This document shows, piece after piece, positions 43,705 to 52,275 of a DNA stretch of 64,000 nt; the first letter of the stretch is position 1; the number at the start of each line of letters is the position of its first letter. Under the pieces are notes generated by a model. That model was not told the DNA's origin. It did no database searches and was given only the letters and a program-made list of their open reading frames with translations. Source of the DNA: Chloroflexota bacterium (lineage in GTDB: Bacteria; Chloroflexota; Anaerolineae; UBA7937; B3-Chlor); contig JAUVXJ010000016.1 of the NCBI GenBank assembly GCA_030603665.1, positions 19,427-83,426 of the forward strand, in the 5' to 3' direction. The position numbers were made by a program, and so were the translations under genes.

Positions 43705-45477
43705 ATGAAAGTCCTGCTATCGGGGAATGAGGCCGTCGCTCGCGGGGCTTACGAGAGCGGCGTCGTATTCGCCAGCGCCTATCCAGGCACTCCGAGTACC
43801 GAGATTCTGGAAAACATCGTGCAGTACGAGGAGATATACGCGGAGTGGTCACCCAACGAGAAGGTCGCCCTGGACGCGGCGATCGGAGCCGCCTATGCGG
43901 GCAAGCGAGCCTTGGCAGCCATGAAGATGGTGGGTCTGAATGTAGCTGCAGAGGGGCTTTTCTATTCCTCACACACGGGTTTCGACGGAGCCTTGGTCAT
44001 AGTCAACGCGGATGATCCTGGGATGCACAGTTCTCAGAATGAACAGGACAACCGGCACTATGCCAAGTTCGCCAAGGTGCCCATGCTTGAGCCCACCGAT
44101 AGCCAGGAGGCCAAGGACTTCGTAGGTTTGGCCTTGGACATCAGCGAGGAGTTCGATACACCGGTTCTGCTGCGTCTGAGCACTCGCATTTGCCACTCCA
44201 GCGCGCTAGTGGAGCTGGGCGAGCGGAAGGCAAAGAAGGATGAGCCGAAACCGTTCGCGCGGAACCCTGCAAAGTATTGCATGATCCCCGGCTTCGCGCG
44301 ACGGCGCCATCCGGTCATGGAACAACGCTTGAAGGATCTGGCAGAGTATGCAGAGACTTTTCCGTACAACAAGGTCGAATGGGGGGATCGATCTCTGGGA
44401 GTGGTGGCCAACGGCGTGGCCTACCAATACGCGCGAGAGGTGTTCCCTGAGGCCTCCTTCCTCAGGTTAGGCATGAGTTGGCCGTTGCCGGAGAAGCTGA
44501 TCCGGGACTTCGCCTCGCAGGTGGACAAGGTTGTGGTCGTCGAGGAGTTGGACCCGTTCCTAGAAGAGCACCTGAAGATAATGGGCATCGAGGTGGCCGC
44601 TGGTAAGGAGTTCTTCCCTATCCTAGACGAGTTCAATCCGGGAATCGTCCGAGATGCGGCGTTCAAGGCAGGGCTGGTGGATGAAACAGTGGAGGTACAG
44701 AAGGTGGAGATGGGCGACCTGCCCCCTCGCCCGCCGGTGCTTTGTGCCGGGTGCCCACACAGGCCGGTCTACTACATGCTCAAGAAGTACGGCCTGGTAG
44801 TCGATAGTGACATAGGCTGTTATGCATTGGCTGTCCTGCCCCCCATCGCCACCACGGATACCCTGGGTTGTATGGGGGCCAGCATCGGCGTGGCTCACGG
44901 GATCAACAGGGCTGGAGTAGAGGAGAGAGCGGTTGCGACGATCGGAGACTCCACCCTCTGGCACGCCGGAATGCCAGGGCTTCTCAACGTCGTCTACAAC
45001 CAGAGCAACACCGTGACCATCATCCTGGACAACCTGACCACTGCGATGACGGGGCATCAACCGCATCCAAGCACGGGTCGCACGCTGATGGGTGAGAAGA
45101 CAGTGAGAGGGGATTTCGAGGCTCTCGCCAAAGCGATGGGCTATGATGAGGTCCGCACGGTCGATCCCCTCAACTTGGAGGAATTGGAGGAAGCCCTGAA
45201 GGCTTCCCTGGACTCCAACAAGCCGGCGGTGGTAATCACACGATCACCTTGCATCTTCATGTATGACGAGAGGCCACCCCTCTACTACGTGGATCTGGAG
45301 CGCTGCAACGCCTGCGGGCGCTGCTTTGAGATCGGCTGCCCGGCAGTGATCAGGAGTGACGAGATCCACGAGAAGTCAGGCGAGGCCAAGGCCGAGATCA
45401 ACTCTATCTTGTGCTTCGGGTGCGCGGTCTGTGAGCAGGTCTGTGCCCGCAAAGCTATTCACCTGGTGGAGGAGTAG
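43705..45477 (+). CDS. iorA: Indolepyruvate ferredoxin oxidoreductase, alpha subunit
   Basis: A 590-residue thiamine-diphosphate 2-oxoacid oxidoreductase. The frame opens at 43636, but ATG 43705 follows GGAGG and gives the family N-terminus (MKVLLSGNEAVARGAYESG). The thiamine site includes GCMGASIGVAHG and GDSTLWHAGMPGL (about 412-424). Two C-terminal 4Fe-4S clusters are bound by CNACGRCFEIGCP and CFGCAVCEQVC. IOR decarboxylates aryl pyruvates to arylacetyl-CoA and reduces ferredoxin. With the phenylacetate-CoA ligase downstream this suggests use of aromatic amino acids or arylacetates, feeding low-potential ferredoxin to the ring reductase. Confidence 0.93.
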   Translation: MKVLLSGNEAVARGAYESGVVFASAYPGTPSTEILENIVQYEEIYAEWSPNEKVALDAAIGAAYAGKRALAAMKMVGLNVAAEGLFYSSHTGFDGALVIVNADDPGMHSSQNEQDNRHYAKFAKVPMLEPTDSQEAKDFVGLALDISEEFDTPVLLRLSTRICHSSALVELGERKAKKDEPKPFARNPAKYCMIPGFARRRHPVMEQRLKDLAEYAETFPYNKVEWGDRSLGVVANGVAYQYAREVFPEASFLRLGMSWPLPEKLIRDFASQVDKVVVVEELDPFLEEHLKIMGIEVAAGKEFFPILDEFNPGIVRDAAFKAGLVDETVEVQKVEMGDLPPRPPVLCAGCPHRPVYYMLKKYGLVVDSDIGCYALAVLPPIATTDTLGCMGASIGVAHGINRAGVEERAVATIGDSTLWHAGMPGLLNVVYNQSNTVTIILDNLTTAMTGHQPHPSTGRTLMGEKTVRGDFEALAKAMGYDEVRTVDPLNLEELEEALKASLDSNKPAVVITRSPCIFMYDERPPLYYVDLERCNACGRCFEIGCPAVIRSDEIHEKSGEAKAEINSILCFGCAVCEQVCARKAIHLVEE

Positions 45478-45482
45478 GAACC

Positions 45483-46061
45483 GTGAAGACGATGAATTTC
45501 GCATTGGTAGGGGTCGGTGGTCAGGGCGTTCTGTTGGCTTCTGACATCTTGTCAGAGCTGGGTGCACACGTCGGCTTTGATGTCAAGAAGTCTGAGGTTC
45601 ACGGGATGGCCCAGAGAGGCGGGAGCGTCCTCAGTCAGGTGCGCTGGGGTGACAAGGTCTACGCACCTTTGGTAGGGAAGGGTTCAGTGGACTATCTGAT
45701 CTCGTTCGAACTGCTCGAGGCGCTGCGCTGGCTCGACTTCTTGAAGCCGGATGGGATCGCCGTCGTCAACGAGCAAAGATTGCCTCCTCTGGCCGTGAGT
45801 TCCGGGGGGATGGAGTACCCCGGTGAGGAGCGCATTAAGCAGGCCCTCTCTCAGGCCAGCAAGGAGTATCACATCGTCCCGGCGCTGGCGAAGGCCCAAG
45901 AGCTAGGCACGGAACGGGCAACGAACGTTGTCCTGTTGGGAGCCCTTTCGAGGCACCTGGACGTGCCAGAGAAGCAGTGGCTTGAGGTCATCGAGAAGCG
46001 CGTGCCCAAGAAATATGTGGATCTCAATCGCAAGGCGTTCGCAGCCGGACAGGCCTTGTGA
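45483..46061 (+). CDS. iorB: Indolepyruvate ferredoxin oxidoreductase, beta subunit
   Basis: A 192-residue gamma-domain subunit of 2-oxoacid:ferredoxin oxidoreductase. The N-terminus LVGVGGQGVLLASDILSELG (about residues 8-27) and KKSEVHGMAQRGGSVLSQVRWG are family hallmarks. It pairs with the alpha subunit five bases upstream. Its length is usual for stand-alone IorB. Confidence 0.93.
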   Translation: MKTMNFALVGVGGQGVLLASDILSELGAHVGFDVKKSEVHGMAQRGGSVLSQVRWGDKVYAPLVGKGSVDYLISFELLEALRWLDFLKPDGIAVVNEQRLPPLAVSSGGMEYPGEERIKQALSQASKEYHIVPALAKAQELGTERATNVVLLGALSRHLDVPEKQWLEVIEKRVPKKYVDLNRKAFAAGQAL

Positions 46062-46163
46062 ACGTGTTGACGGTCGTCGGTATGGTCGCGCCTGCGCCCA
46101 CAAAGGCAGGTGCGAGTCAACGCGAAGGGTATCGCGGGCGATTGTAGTTGAAGGGGAGGAACG

Positions 46164-47480
46164 ATGGCGAAGAAGTATCCAGTGTGGAATGAAGAGATAG
46201 AAACCATGCCCCGCAACGAACTGCAGAAGCTGCAGTTGAAGCGGATGCAGGAGACGGTGGAGAGAGTCTACAGCAGAGTGCCCTTGTACAAGAAGCTCTT
46301 TGATGGCGCAGGGGTGAAACCGGCGGACTTGAAGTCCCTCGACGATCTGGCGAAGTTTCCCTTTACGGTGAAGCAGGATCTGCGGGACAACTACCCCTTC
46401 GGACCGTTTGCGGTTCCCTTGAAGGAGGTATCTCAGATCCACGCGACCAGCGGCACCACGGGGAAGATGACCGTCACGGGGTATACCAAGAATGACATGA
46501 AAATCTGGGCCGAGGTCATGGCCCGGGTGTACGCCGCAGGCGGAACGAAGAAGGGGGACGTGATCCACAACGCCTATGGCTACGGCCTTTTCACGGGTGG
46601 ACTCGGCTTCCACATAGGTGCGCACGAGATCGGAGCTACAGTGATCCCCGTATCGGGCGGCCTCACTCAGCGACAGGTGACGATCATGCAGGATTTCGGT
46701 TCGACCGTGCTCACCGCTACGCCTTCATACGCCCTGGTATTGGCCGAAGCTGTTGAGGAGGCGGGGCTGGATCCCAAGAAAGACTTGAAGCTTCGCGTCG
46801 GTTTCTTCGGTGCCGAGCCCTGGACAGACAAGATGCGGGAGGAGATCGAGAAGAGACTGAGCTTGGAAGCCTATGACATCTTCGGTCTGGCAGAGATCAC
46901 GGGTCCGGGGGTATCGGTGGAGTGCCCTGCTCACAACGGGCTGCACATCGCAGAAGACCATTTCTATCCCGAGATCATAGACCCAAGTTCGGGAGAACCT
47001 CTGCCCTACGACACGCCCGGAGAGCTGGTATTCACGACCCTCACCAGGGAGGCCTTCCCGCTACTGCGGTATCGGACCAGGGACCGGACCGTCTTGCACG
47101 CGGAGAAGTGCGACTGTGGTCGCACAGTGGTTCGTATGGGCAAGATCATGGGGCGTACCGATGACATGCTCATCATCCGTGGCGTGAACGTCTTCCCGTC
47201 GCAGATAGAGGATGTCCTCCTGAGCTTCGCGGAGCTCTCGCCTCACTACATCATCTACGTCGACCGTCCCAAAGACATGGATGTGTTGACGGTTGAAGTG
47301 GAGGCCTCTGAGAAGCTGTTCAACCAGGGCCGGGACACCTTGAAGGACATGGAGGGGAGGGTGAAGAAGGGTCTGGCCGAGGCTCTGTTCGTATCATGCG
47401 GGGTGAACATCAAGGAGCCTCTTGGCATCCAGCGCAGCGCTGGCAAGGCTGTGCGAGTGGTAGACCGCAGGGAACTCTGA
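46164..47480 (+). CDS. paaK: Phenylacetate-CoA ligase family protein
   Basis: A 438-residue PaaK-type AMP-forming ligase. The P-loop [16 protein letters not shown] (about residues 93-108), [14 protein letters not shown] (about 238), YRTRDRTVL and [20 protein letters not shown] (about 328-347) match the family. The C-terminal lysine is in [15 protein letters not shown]. PaaK makes phenylacetyl-CoA from phenylacetate. In fermenters with IOR it can also run on arylacetates from aromatic amino acids, and close relatives activate other aryl acids. It is 102 bases from iorB. Confidence 0.9.
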   Translation: MAKKYPVWNEEIETMPRNELQKLQLKRMQETVERVYSRVPLYKKLFDGAGVKPADLKSLDDLAKFPFTVKQDLRDNYPFGPFAVPLKEVSQIHATSGTTGKMTVTGYTKNDMKIWAEVMARVYAAGGTKKGDVIHNAYGYGLFTGGLGFHIGAHEIGATVIPVSGGLTQRQVTIMQDFGSTVLTATPSYALVLAEAVEEAGLDPKKDLKLRVGFFGAEPWTDKMREEIEKRLSLEAYDIFGLAEITGPGVSVECPAHNGLHIAEDHFYPEIIDPSSGEPLPYDTPGELVFTTLTREAFPLLRYRTRDRTVLHAEKCDCGRTVVRMGKIMGRTDDMLIIRGVNVFPSQIEDVLLSFAELSPHYIIYVDRPKDMDVLTVEVEASEKLFNQGRDTLKDMEGRVKKGLAEALFVSCGVNIKEPLGIQRSAGKAVRVVDRREL

Positions 47481-47511
47481 CCCACTCATCCGACAGAACG
47501 TTTGTGAAACA

Positions 47512-47554
47512 GGGTGCAAGCTGCCGACACTTCGGTGGCGGATGTCTTGCACCC
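47512..47554. other. Long hairpin between ligase and thiolase genes
   Basis: GGGTGCAAG (47512-47520) pairs with CTTGCACCC (47546-47554). Inside, CCGACAC and GTGGCGG can form a second stem capped by a TTCG tetraloop with one mismatch. It lies 31 bases past paaK. A terminator or mRNA 3'-end structure is likely; a short GTATC/GATAC hairpin follows at 47561-47575. Confidence 0.5.
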
Positions 47555-47657
47555 CGTTGCGTATCTGTGAGATACTCTGGGGGTCCTGGGACGCAGCAGG
47601 CGCTAGGAACTCTTAAGACGGACCAAGGAGATAGATGCTGAAAGGAGCAACAGCACA

Positions 47658-48860
47658 ATGAACTTCTACGGCAAAGACATCGTTATCCTTGACGGAGCGC
47701 GCACTCCCCTGTCCCACTACGGTGGGTCGTTGAAGGATGTACACCCGACGGACATGTCGGTCCACGTCGCCAAGGAGGCGATGAAGCGCTCTGGCGTGGA
47801 ACCGGATTGGATAGACCACGTCGTTTGGGGGAACGCCTCACAGTCCAGCGGCGATGCTCAGTACCTGTCTCGTCACATCGCCCTCAAGGCTGGCCTGCCA
47901 CTACCTGTGCCAGCCTTGAACCTGGGCCGCATCTGTGGGTCCGGGCTGGAGGCCATCGTAACCGCGGGCCGCATGCTGATCGTGGATGATGAGTACAAGT
48001 TCGTACTGGCCGGCGGCGTGGAAGCCATGGACCAGATGCCTTTCGTCATCAAGAACGCACGTGATGGCCTTCGGTACGGCGCAGGGGTGATCGAGCACTG
48101 GGTGGACGAGAACTTCATAGACACCTACAACGGCCTGCGTATGGCCCTGACGGCTGAGAATCTGGTGGAGATGTACAACATCTCCCGCGAGGAGCAGGAC
48201 GAGTATGCATACCGCAGCCACAAGCTGGCCGCGGCAGCGCGCGATAGTGGTCGTCTGGCTAAAGAGATCATACCCATCGAGGTGCCGGCAGGTAGAAGAG
48301 GGGAGACCAAGCTCTTCGAGCAGGACGAGCGGATCCGGGACGATACCACTGTGGAGAAGCTGTCCAAGCTGAAGCCGGCCTTCAAGGCAGACGGGACCGT
48401 GACGGCGGGGAATGCATGTCCCATTACCGATGGTGCCGCTTCCGTGGTCGTGACCACGATGGAGGTGGCCAAGGAGCGTGGCCTGAAGCCCCTGGCCAGA
48501 CTGGTGTCCTACGGCGCCATGGGCTGCAACCCCGACATCATGGGTATTGGTCCTGTTCCTGCCACCCAACAGGCTCTCCTGCGAGCTGGACTCAAGCTCG
48601 AAGACATCGACATCATTGAGTTGAACGAAGCGTTCGCTGCTCAGTACCTGGCTTGTGAGAAAGAGCTGGGCAGCAACCGGGAGATCTCTAACGTCAACGG
48701 CGGGGCCCTCGCATTGGGTCACCCCACGGCGTGCACTGGTGTCCGCATATCGCTCACCGCTATGTATGAGCTGCGGGAGCGGAACAAGCGACACTGCCTG
48801 GCAACGATGTGCATCGGCGGCGGGCAAGGCATGGCGGGCATATTCGAGAACTTGACGTAG
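47658..48860 (+). CDS. Acetyl-CoA C-acyltransferase (thiolase)
   Basis: A 400-residue thiolase. The nucleophilic Cys is in GRICGSGLEAIV (about residue 94), the histidine in ALGHPTACTG (about 353), and the second Cys in TMCIGGGQGMAG (about 382). In the His loop the usual GHPIGASG reads GHPTACTG, a modest departure. The enzyme would cleave 3-oxopimelyl-CoA to glutaryl-CoA and acetyl-CoA after ring opening, or serve general beta-oxidation. It is followed within 55 bases by a decayed second thiolase gene. Confidence 0.9.
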   Translation: MNFYGKDIVILDGARTPLSHYGGSLKDVHPTDMSVHVAKEAMKRSGVEPDWIDHVVWGNASQSSGDAQYLSRHIALKAGLPLPVPALNLGRICGSGLEAIVTAGRMLIVDDEYKFVLAGGVEAMDQMPFVIKNARDGLRYGAGVIEHWVDENFIDTYNGLRMALTAENLVEMYNISREEQDEYAYRSHKLAAAARDSGRLAKEIIPIEVPAGRRGETKLFEQDERIRDDTTVEKLSKLKPAFKADGTVTAGNACPITDGAASVVVTTMEVAKERGLKPLARLVSYGAMGCNPDIMGIGPVPATQQALLRAGLKLEDIDIIELNEAFAAQYLACEKELGSNREISNVNGGALALGHPTACTGVRISLTAMYELRERNKRHCLATMCIGGGQGMAGIFENLT

Positions 48861-48914
48861 CGGTCTGTTGCAGGCTGACCCCACGCTGGTAGCCGACCAC
48901 TTCTGGGGGTTCTG

Positions 48915-49440
48915 ATGGACGACATCGTCATCGTTGATGGTGCGCGTACGCCATTTGGCGGTTTGAACGGTGGCCTCAAGGGAGTCACCGCCACGGAACT
49001 GGGAGCAGTGGCTGCCCAAGAGGCCCTGGCTAGATCCCGCGTCGATCCTGAGGCCGTGGACCACGTGATCTTCGGCAACTTCGTGCAGACCTGCAAGGAT
49101 GCTCCTTCTGTGGCACGCCACATTGGGATGATGGTGGGGGTCCCCGTAGAAGTGCCGGGCTTGATCGTGAACCGCCTCTGCGCTTCGGGTTTGGAGGCTA
49201 TGGTGGTCGGCGCTCAGCAACTGCTGGGAGATTCCACCTTCGTGCTCGCCGGCGGCACTGAGAATGTGACGCAATGCCCTCATGCCTCTCCACGAACTCC
49301 GGAGGCGCCGACCGAGGTATGGGCTGGCCACCCTTTGCGTGGGCGGCGGAATGGGGATAGCAGCCGTCCTTGAGTGTCTGCAGTATGCGCGATTCCCCGA
49401 GAACGTATGGCAGTTCCCAGACGGAGTCTTGCAGATATGA
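48915..49440 (+). pseudogene. Thiolase pseudogene with internal deletion and frameshift
   Basis: The first 125 codons encode a good thiolase N-terminus: DDIVIVDGARTPFGG, the Cys motif NRLCASGLEAMVVG and [10 protein letters not shown]. After about 49285 the frame loses similarity. A different frame then reads [29 protein letters not shown], the last part of a thiolase. About 230 central codons, including the His loop, are missing and the two ends are joined out of frame near 49285. A nonfunctional remnant is the simplest reading. A short expressed product to 49373 is possible but would lack the active site. Confidence 0.8.
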
Positions 49441-49457
49441 CATAGATCGGGTATAAT
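49429..49457 (+). promoter_or_regulatory. Promoter of the AOR-Hdr-Flx operon
   Basis: TTGCAG (49429-49434) and a perfect TATAAT (49452-49457) have 17-base spacing. It overlaps the end of the thiolase remnant and lies 36 bases before the small zinc-ribbon gene. No other promoter is evident before the terminator at 59411. Confidence 0.6.
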
Positions 49458-49493
49458 TGGAGCAGGGTGGTCGTTTTTGGAGGAGAAACTGGT

Positions 49494-49700
49494 ATGGTCA
49501 AGAAGAGCGTCAGTGATAAGCAGAAGGCAAGTGACCGGATAGGCGAGGTAAGATGCCTCAACTGCTTCTACCGCTATAAGGTGCCGCCCGGAGCGGACAG
49601 GTTCGTTTGTCCTGAATGTGGTTGGGAGTGGCGGGTGTCGTGGGTGAACCCCGAGCTGGCCAAGGTCAGGGGCCCCATGTGGGACAAGATGAGGTTTTAG
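49494..49700 (+). CDS. Small zinc-ribbon protein
   Basis: A 68-residue protein starting at ATG 49494 after TTTGGAGGAG. It has a single zinc ribbon, CLNCFYRYKVPPGADRFVCP then ECGWEW (C-x2-C ... C-x2-C). It is the first gene downstream of the promoter and 75 bases before the AOR gene. Ribbons like this occur in transcription or assembly factors and rubredoxin-like proteins; it might regulate or mature the complex. I do not recognise a named family. Confidence 0.65.
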   Translation: MVKKSVSDKQKASDRIGEVRCLNCFYRYKVPPGADRFVCPECGWEWRVSWVNPELAKVRGPMWDKMRF

Positions 49701-49775
49701 TGCGGTCAGTGCTGGCCAAAGCTCATGACGAGCAAGCCGGGCTCTGGCTTCAGGTAGAAGGAGGTTAGCCAAGAG

Positions 49776-51665
49776 ATGTCTCTCAATCGCAAGCTGGGCA
49801 TCGTCGATCTGTCCACGAACGAGATCGAAATCAAACCTATCCCCATTGAGTTGAGGAAGAAGTTCATCGGCGGACGCGGCCTGGACATGTATCTGCTCTA
49901 CAACCACACGGAGCCAGGCATCGACGCCCTCGGACCTGATAACGTGGCAATCATCAGCGCTGGGCTCTTGAGCGCGACCCTTTCCTCTGCCTCGGCGCGC
50001 ACCCACGTCGCTGCCAAGTCCCCTCTGACAGGAGCCGTGGGCAGCACGAATATGGGTGGCTTCTTCGCCCCAGAGATGACGTGGGCGGGATTCCACCACT
50101 TGATGCTGAGAGGCCAGGCAGAGGAGCCGGTATACATCTGGGTCAACGATGGCGAGATCGAGATTCGGGACGCATCGCACTTGTGGGGTCTCAGCACGAG
50201 AGACACTCAGAAAGCTCTGCAAGAGGAACTGGGGTCCGAGGTGCAGGTGCTCTGTATTGGGCCAGCTGGGGAGAATCTAGTCAGGTATGCCACCGTGATG
50301 AGCGGCATGAAGAACGCGGGCGGGCGCAGTGGTTTGGGCGCGGTCCTGGGTTCGAAGAAGGTGAAGGCCGTCGTGGCTCGGGGCACCATGGATGTGGAGA
50401 TTCGACACCCGGAGGAGGCCCTGGAGTACGACTACGAAGTCATGAAGCATATCAGCGGCACCAAGTTCGCTCAGATTATGGGCAAGTACGGTACCATGTT
50501 CATACAGAGCGTAACCAATTCCACGGGCCTGGTGAGGACTCAAAACTTCCAGCACAACCAGCTTCTTGACGCCGAGCCCATCGAGTGCGAGCATATCGAG
50601 GACTACACCTTCGGCACCGTGGGATGCTTTGGTTGCATCATCCACTGTCGCCACCGGTACATCGTTGATGGCATCTACGACGAAGGTCCTGAGTACACAG
50701 CCCAGGGAGCGTTTGGCTGGGAGGTAGGATGCAACGATTTTGAGACGGTCCTGATGGGCAACCATCTCGTGAATCATTGGGGACTCGACATCCTGGAAAC
50801 GGGCAGCATGATGGCCTGGGCCATGGAGTTGTATGAGAAGGGCATCATCACCGACAAGGACACGGGTGGCCTCAAGCTGGAGTGGGGCAATACGGATGTG
50901 GTCCTAGAGCTCATCCGTCAGATCGCGTTCCGCGAGGGGATAGGTGACATCCTCGCAGAGGGACCCAAGCGGGCCGCGGCTAAGATCGGCAAGGACTCTC
51001 TGAAGTACAACATCCAGGTGAAAGGGATGAGCAACCTGCACTCGGACGAGAGGCCGACGCCTGCTCTGGCTCTCGGTATCGCCACGGGGACCAGAGGATC
51101 GGATCACTTGCGCAGCCGCCCGGCCATAGACCTGTATCACTTGCCGGTATCAGTGTTGGAAAAGGTGTACAACAACCCCGTGGAGTACAAGGGCACCTAC
51201 ACCTCCGACTACAGAGACTACGAGGGCAAGCCATGGCAGGTCATCTGGCACGAGATGATGTACATGGCCATAGACTGCGTGGGCGTGTGCAAGTACCACT
51301 GCACATTCCTCAGTCCCAACTTGATGAAGTTCGAACACATCTCCAAGTTCCTGCACTACAACACTGGTCTGGAGTTGTCTCCTCGTGACGTGTGGGACGT
51401 GGCGGAGCGTTGCTACAACATCGAAAGGATGTTCAACATCAGGGAGAAGTTCGGCCGGAAAGACGACATGCTGGTGGACCGGTATTTTGACGAGCCGACC
51501 ACACGGGGCCTGGAGATCGTCCGCGGCCGTACCCTTGACCGAGACAAGTTCAACGGCATGCTGGACGAGTACTACGAGCTACATGGGTGGGATGAGAACG
51601 GTGTCCCCACTCAAGAGACACTGGAGAGGCTCGGGCTGGACGAAGAGCCATCCCATCTACTCTAG
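49776..51665 (+). CDS. Tungsten aldehyde ferredoxin oxidoreductase family protein, BamB-like candidate
   Basis: A 629-residue AOR-family enzyme with a bis-tungstopterin site and one 4Fe-4S cluster. Cluster cysteines are C284, C287 and C291 (GCFGCIIHC) and C505 (DCVGVCK), spaced as in Pyrococcus AOR. The N-terminal domain begins KLGIVDLSTNEIEI and has FIGGRGLDMYLLY, and SPLTGAVGSTNMGGFFAPEM binds the pterin. The family includes aldehyde oxidoreductases and BamB, the catalytic subunit of class II benzoyl-CoA reductase. The next gene is BamC-like and Hdr/Flx subunits follow, an arrangement closer to Bam than to simple AORs. Arylacetaldehyde oxidation is the main alternative. Tree placement would decide. 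Confidence 0.82.
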   Translation: MSLNRKLGIVDLSTNEIEIKPIPIELRKKFIGGRGLDMYLLYNHTEPGIDALGPDNVAIISAGLLSATLSSASARTHVAAKSPLTGAVGSTNMGGFFAPEMTWAGFHHLMLRGQAEEPVYIWVNDGEIEIRDASHLWGLSTRDTQKALQEELGSEVQVLCIGPAGENLVRYATVMSGMKNAGGRSGLGAVLGSKKVKAVVARGTMDVEIRHPEEALEYDYEVMKHISGTKFAQIMGKYGTMFIQSVTNSTGLVRTQNFQHNQLLDAEPIECEHIEDYTFGTVGCFGCIIHCRHRYIVDGIYDEGPEYTAQGAFGWEVGCNDFETVLMGNHLVNHWGLDILETGSMMAWAMELYEKGIITDKDTGGLKLEWGNTDVVLELIRQIAFREGIGDILAEGPKRAAAKIGKDSLKYNIQVKGMSNLHSDERPTPALALGIATGTRGSDHLRSRPAIDLYHLPVSVLEKVYNNPVEYKGTYTSDYRDYEGKPWQVIWHEMMYMAIDCVGVCKYHCTFLSPNLMKFEHISKFLHYNTGLELSPRDVWDVAERCYNIERMFNIREKFGRKDDMLVDRYFDEPTTRGLEIVRGRTLDRDKFNGMLDEYYELHGWDENGVPTQETLERLGLDEEPSHLL

Positions 51666-51681
51666 GGGAGGACAAGTCACT

Positions 51682-52167
51682 ATGCAAAAGGTGATTCTGG
51701 TTGATCAGGACAAGTGCACTGGTTGTCGACTGTGCGAGATGGTGTGCTCCGTCAAACACGAGGGGGTGAGCAACCCGACCAGGGCCAGAATCAACGTCAT
51801 CAAGTGGTTCATGGAAGGCTACCTCATGCCCATGATCTGCCAGCAGTGTATGGATGCGCCCTGTATTGCGGTTTGCCCCAAGGACGCTCTATCGAGGGAC
51901 GAGGAACGGGGCGCGGTGGCCCTGGATTACGATCTTTGTATAGGCTGCAAGATGTGCGTGACTGCTTGTCCTTTTGGCGGCATGGGGATTGACACAGTGA
52001 GCAACAAGGTCATCAAGTGCGACCTGTGTGATGGGGACCCGCAATGCGTCAGGTTCTGCTTCCCGGGCGCGCTGGAGTTCGTGGACGCCAATGCTGTGAA
52101 TCTGAGGAAGAAGAGAGATGCTGCTTCGAAGCTGGCCGAGTTGATGAGCAAGGTGGTTGCTGCCTAG
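51682..52167 (+). CDS. Poly-ferredoxin electron-transfer subunit, BamC-like
   Basis: A 161-residue HycB/DmsB-type subunit starting at ATG 51682 after AGGGGAGG. Four cysteine groups fit up to four 4Fe-4S clusters: CTGCRLCEMVC (residues 12-22), CQQCMDAPCIAVCP, CIGCKMCVTACP, and CDLCDGDPQCVRFC. It should carry electrons between the tungsten enzyme and the Hdr/Flx part. BamC of class II benzoyl-CoA reductase has the same layout and size. It is 16 bases past the AOR gene. Confidence 0.85.
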   Translation: MQKVILVDQDKCTGCRLCEMVCSVKHEGVSNPTRARINVIKWFMEGYLMPMICQQCMDAPCIAVCPKDALSRDEERGAVALDYDLCIGCKMCVTACPFGGMGIDTVSNKVIKCDLCDGDPQCVRFCFPGALEFVDANAVNLRKKRDAASKLAELMSKVVAA

Positions 52168-52196
52168 GTCGGCGGCGCCGAGCTGACGCTGAAATG

Positions 52197-52238
52197 AGGG
52201 CATGCCTTGCGTCACGTTTGGCTGACAGGGTGTGCCCT
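52197..52238. other. Hairpin between the AOR module and the Hdr/Flx module
   Basis: AGGGCATGCC (52197-52206) pairs with GGTGTGCCCT (52229-52238), counting two G-U pairs, around a 22-base loop. It lies in the 108-base gap between the BamC-like and HdrA-like genes. It may set the ratio of the two halves of the operon; no T-run terminator is present. Confidence 0.35.
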
Positions 52239-52275
52239 TCTCTGATATGACGTGTAGTTTGGTGGAGGGTATTGG

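Noticed and set aside
47901..50222. Minus-strand 773-codon frame
   Set aside because: It is antisense to the thiolase, the thiolase remnant and the AOR gene; composition is shadow-like.
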